DNA of 6,507 nt from an uncultured Aquincola sp. (GTDB taxonomy: Bacteria > Pseudomonadota > Gammaproteobacteria > Burkholderiales > Burkholderiaceae). Under the pieces are notes generated by a model that was not told the DNA's origin, searched no databases, and saw nothing but the letters and a program-made list of their open reading frames with translations. Positions 5,969 through 6,507 of the stretch are shown here, in pieces. Made by a program: the position numbers and the translations under genes. Position 1 is the stretch's first letter. Every line of letters begins with the position of its first letter. The stretch lies in NCBI GenBank assembly GCA_937883885.1, contig CAKZXL010000468.1, forward strand, positions 1 to 6,507, written 5' to 3'.

Positions 5969-6507
5969 ATGGACCTCAACTTCACCGCGGAAGAAGAAGC
6001 CTTCCGCCAAGAGATCCGGCAATGGGTGCATGCCCACCTGCCGCAGGACATCAGCCACAAGGTGCACAACGCGCTGCGCCTGAGCAAGGACGATCTGCAG
6101 CGCTGGGCCAAGATCCTGGGCAAGCAGGGCTGGCACGGCTGGGCCTGGCCCAAGCAGTTCGGCGGCCCGGGCTGGAATGCCATCCAGCGCCACCTGTTCG
6201 AGGAAGAAACCGCGCTGGCCGGTGCGCCCCGCGTGGTGCCCTTCGGCCCGGTGATGGTGGCGCCGGTGATCATGGCCTTCGGCACGCCCGAGCAGCAGGC
6301 CAGGCACCTGCCCGGCATCATGAGCGGCGAGGTGTGGTGGAGCCAGGGCTACAGCGAGCCGGGCTCGGGCTCGGACCTGGCTTCGGTCAAGACCCGCGCG
6401 GTGCGCCAGGGCGACCAGTACATCGTCAACGGCCAGAAGACCTGGACCACGCTGGGCCAGTATGGCGACTGGATCTTCTGCCTGGTGCGCACCGATGCGA
6501 GCGTCAA
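5969..6507 (+). CDS. Acyl-CoA dehydrogenase, PimC-like (3' end outside window)
   Basis: FAD-dependent oxidation of an acyl-CoA to the trans-2-enoyl-CoA, passing electrons to electron-transfer flavoprotein. The first 179 residues are present; a full family member has about 390-400. The sequence shows the helical N-terminal domain ([20 protein letters not shown] onward), then [10 protein letters not shown] (60-69), and the flavin-contacting loop [14 protein letters not shown] (126-139), which fits the acyl-CoA dehydrogenase signature except for Tyr128. NGQKTWTT (154-161) begins the beta domain. The [17 protein letters not shown] context and [19 protein letters not shown] resemble, from memory, the large subunit of pimeloyl-CoA dehydrogenase (PimC), which acts on dicarboxylyl-CoAs with a small subunit PimD. 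The catalytic Glu would lie in the missing part, so the substrate cannot be judged. The start is firm because of AGGAG seven bases upstream. If the PimC reading is right, a PimD-type gene should follow downstream. Confidence 0.92.
   Translation, partial: MDLNFTAEEEAFRQEIRQWVHAHLPQDISHKVHNALRLSKDDLQRWAKILGKQGWHGWAWPKQFGGPGWNAIQRHLFEEETALAGAPRVVPFGPVMVAPVIMAFGTPEQQARHLPGIMSGEVWWSQGYSEPGSGSDLASVKTRAVRQGDQYIVNGQKTWTTLGQYGDWIFCLVRTDASV

Noticed and set aside
5849..6307. N-terminal extension of the SUMF1-type gene to 6307
   Set aside because: It would run antisense through the divergent promoter and the start of the acyl-CoA dehydrogenase gene. Family-like sequence begins only after ATG 5848.

Overview
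This is a GC-rich window (strong G/C preference at third codon positions) with densely packed genes. The protein types suggest a betaproteobacterium of the order Burkholderiales, perhaps the Rubrivivax/Leptothrix/Ideonella group. That placement rests on protein flavour and base composition only; there is no rRNA or marker gene to settle it. I see no tRNA, rRNA, CRISPR array, insertion sequence or phage gene. There are five genes and no gene-free stretch over 300 bases.

Left part, plus strand: a large GspE/PilB-type secretion or pilus assembly ATPase (to 2538) is followed after 41 bases by a 286-residue protein of unknown function ending in a SHOCT domain (2580-3440). The whole gap between them, from within the first gene's stop codon to one base before the second gene's ATG, folds as a two-stage hairpin that buries the second gene's ribosome binding site. 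This suggests translational coupling of the pair. The ATPase carries four tandem 30-residue helical units of the MshEN/T2SSE_N type ahead of its motor domain.

Middle, minus strand: an MscS-family mechanosensitive channel (4536-3388) converges on the SHOCT gene and overlaps its end by 53 bases. Upstream of it in the same direction, 109 bases away, is a 400-residue DinB/SUMF1 protein of the EgtB/SenA-like type (5848-4646). Two of the three expected iron-binding histidines in this protein are replaced, so it may be a repurposed or inactive relative of the sulfoxide/selenoneine synthases.

Right part: a 120-base divergent promoter region containing a perfect 8-8-8 inverted repeat separates the SUMF1-type gene from a plus-strand acyl-CoA dehydrogenase, which resembles the large subunit of pimeloyl-CoA dehydrogenase (PimC) and runs off the window end. 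Apart from the ATPase/SHOCT pair, nothing in the sequence shows that the genes share a pathway. I found no clear, wholly new system; the best leads are the SD-burying hairpin, the four-unit repeat in the ATPase, the degenerate iron site and the dyad in the divergent promoter.
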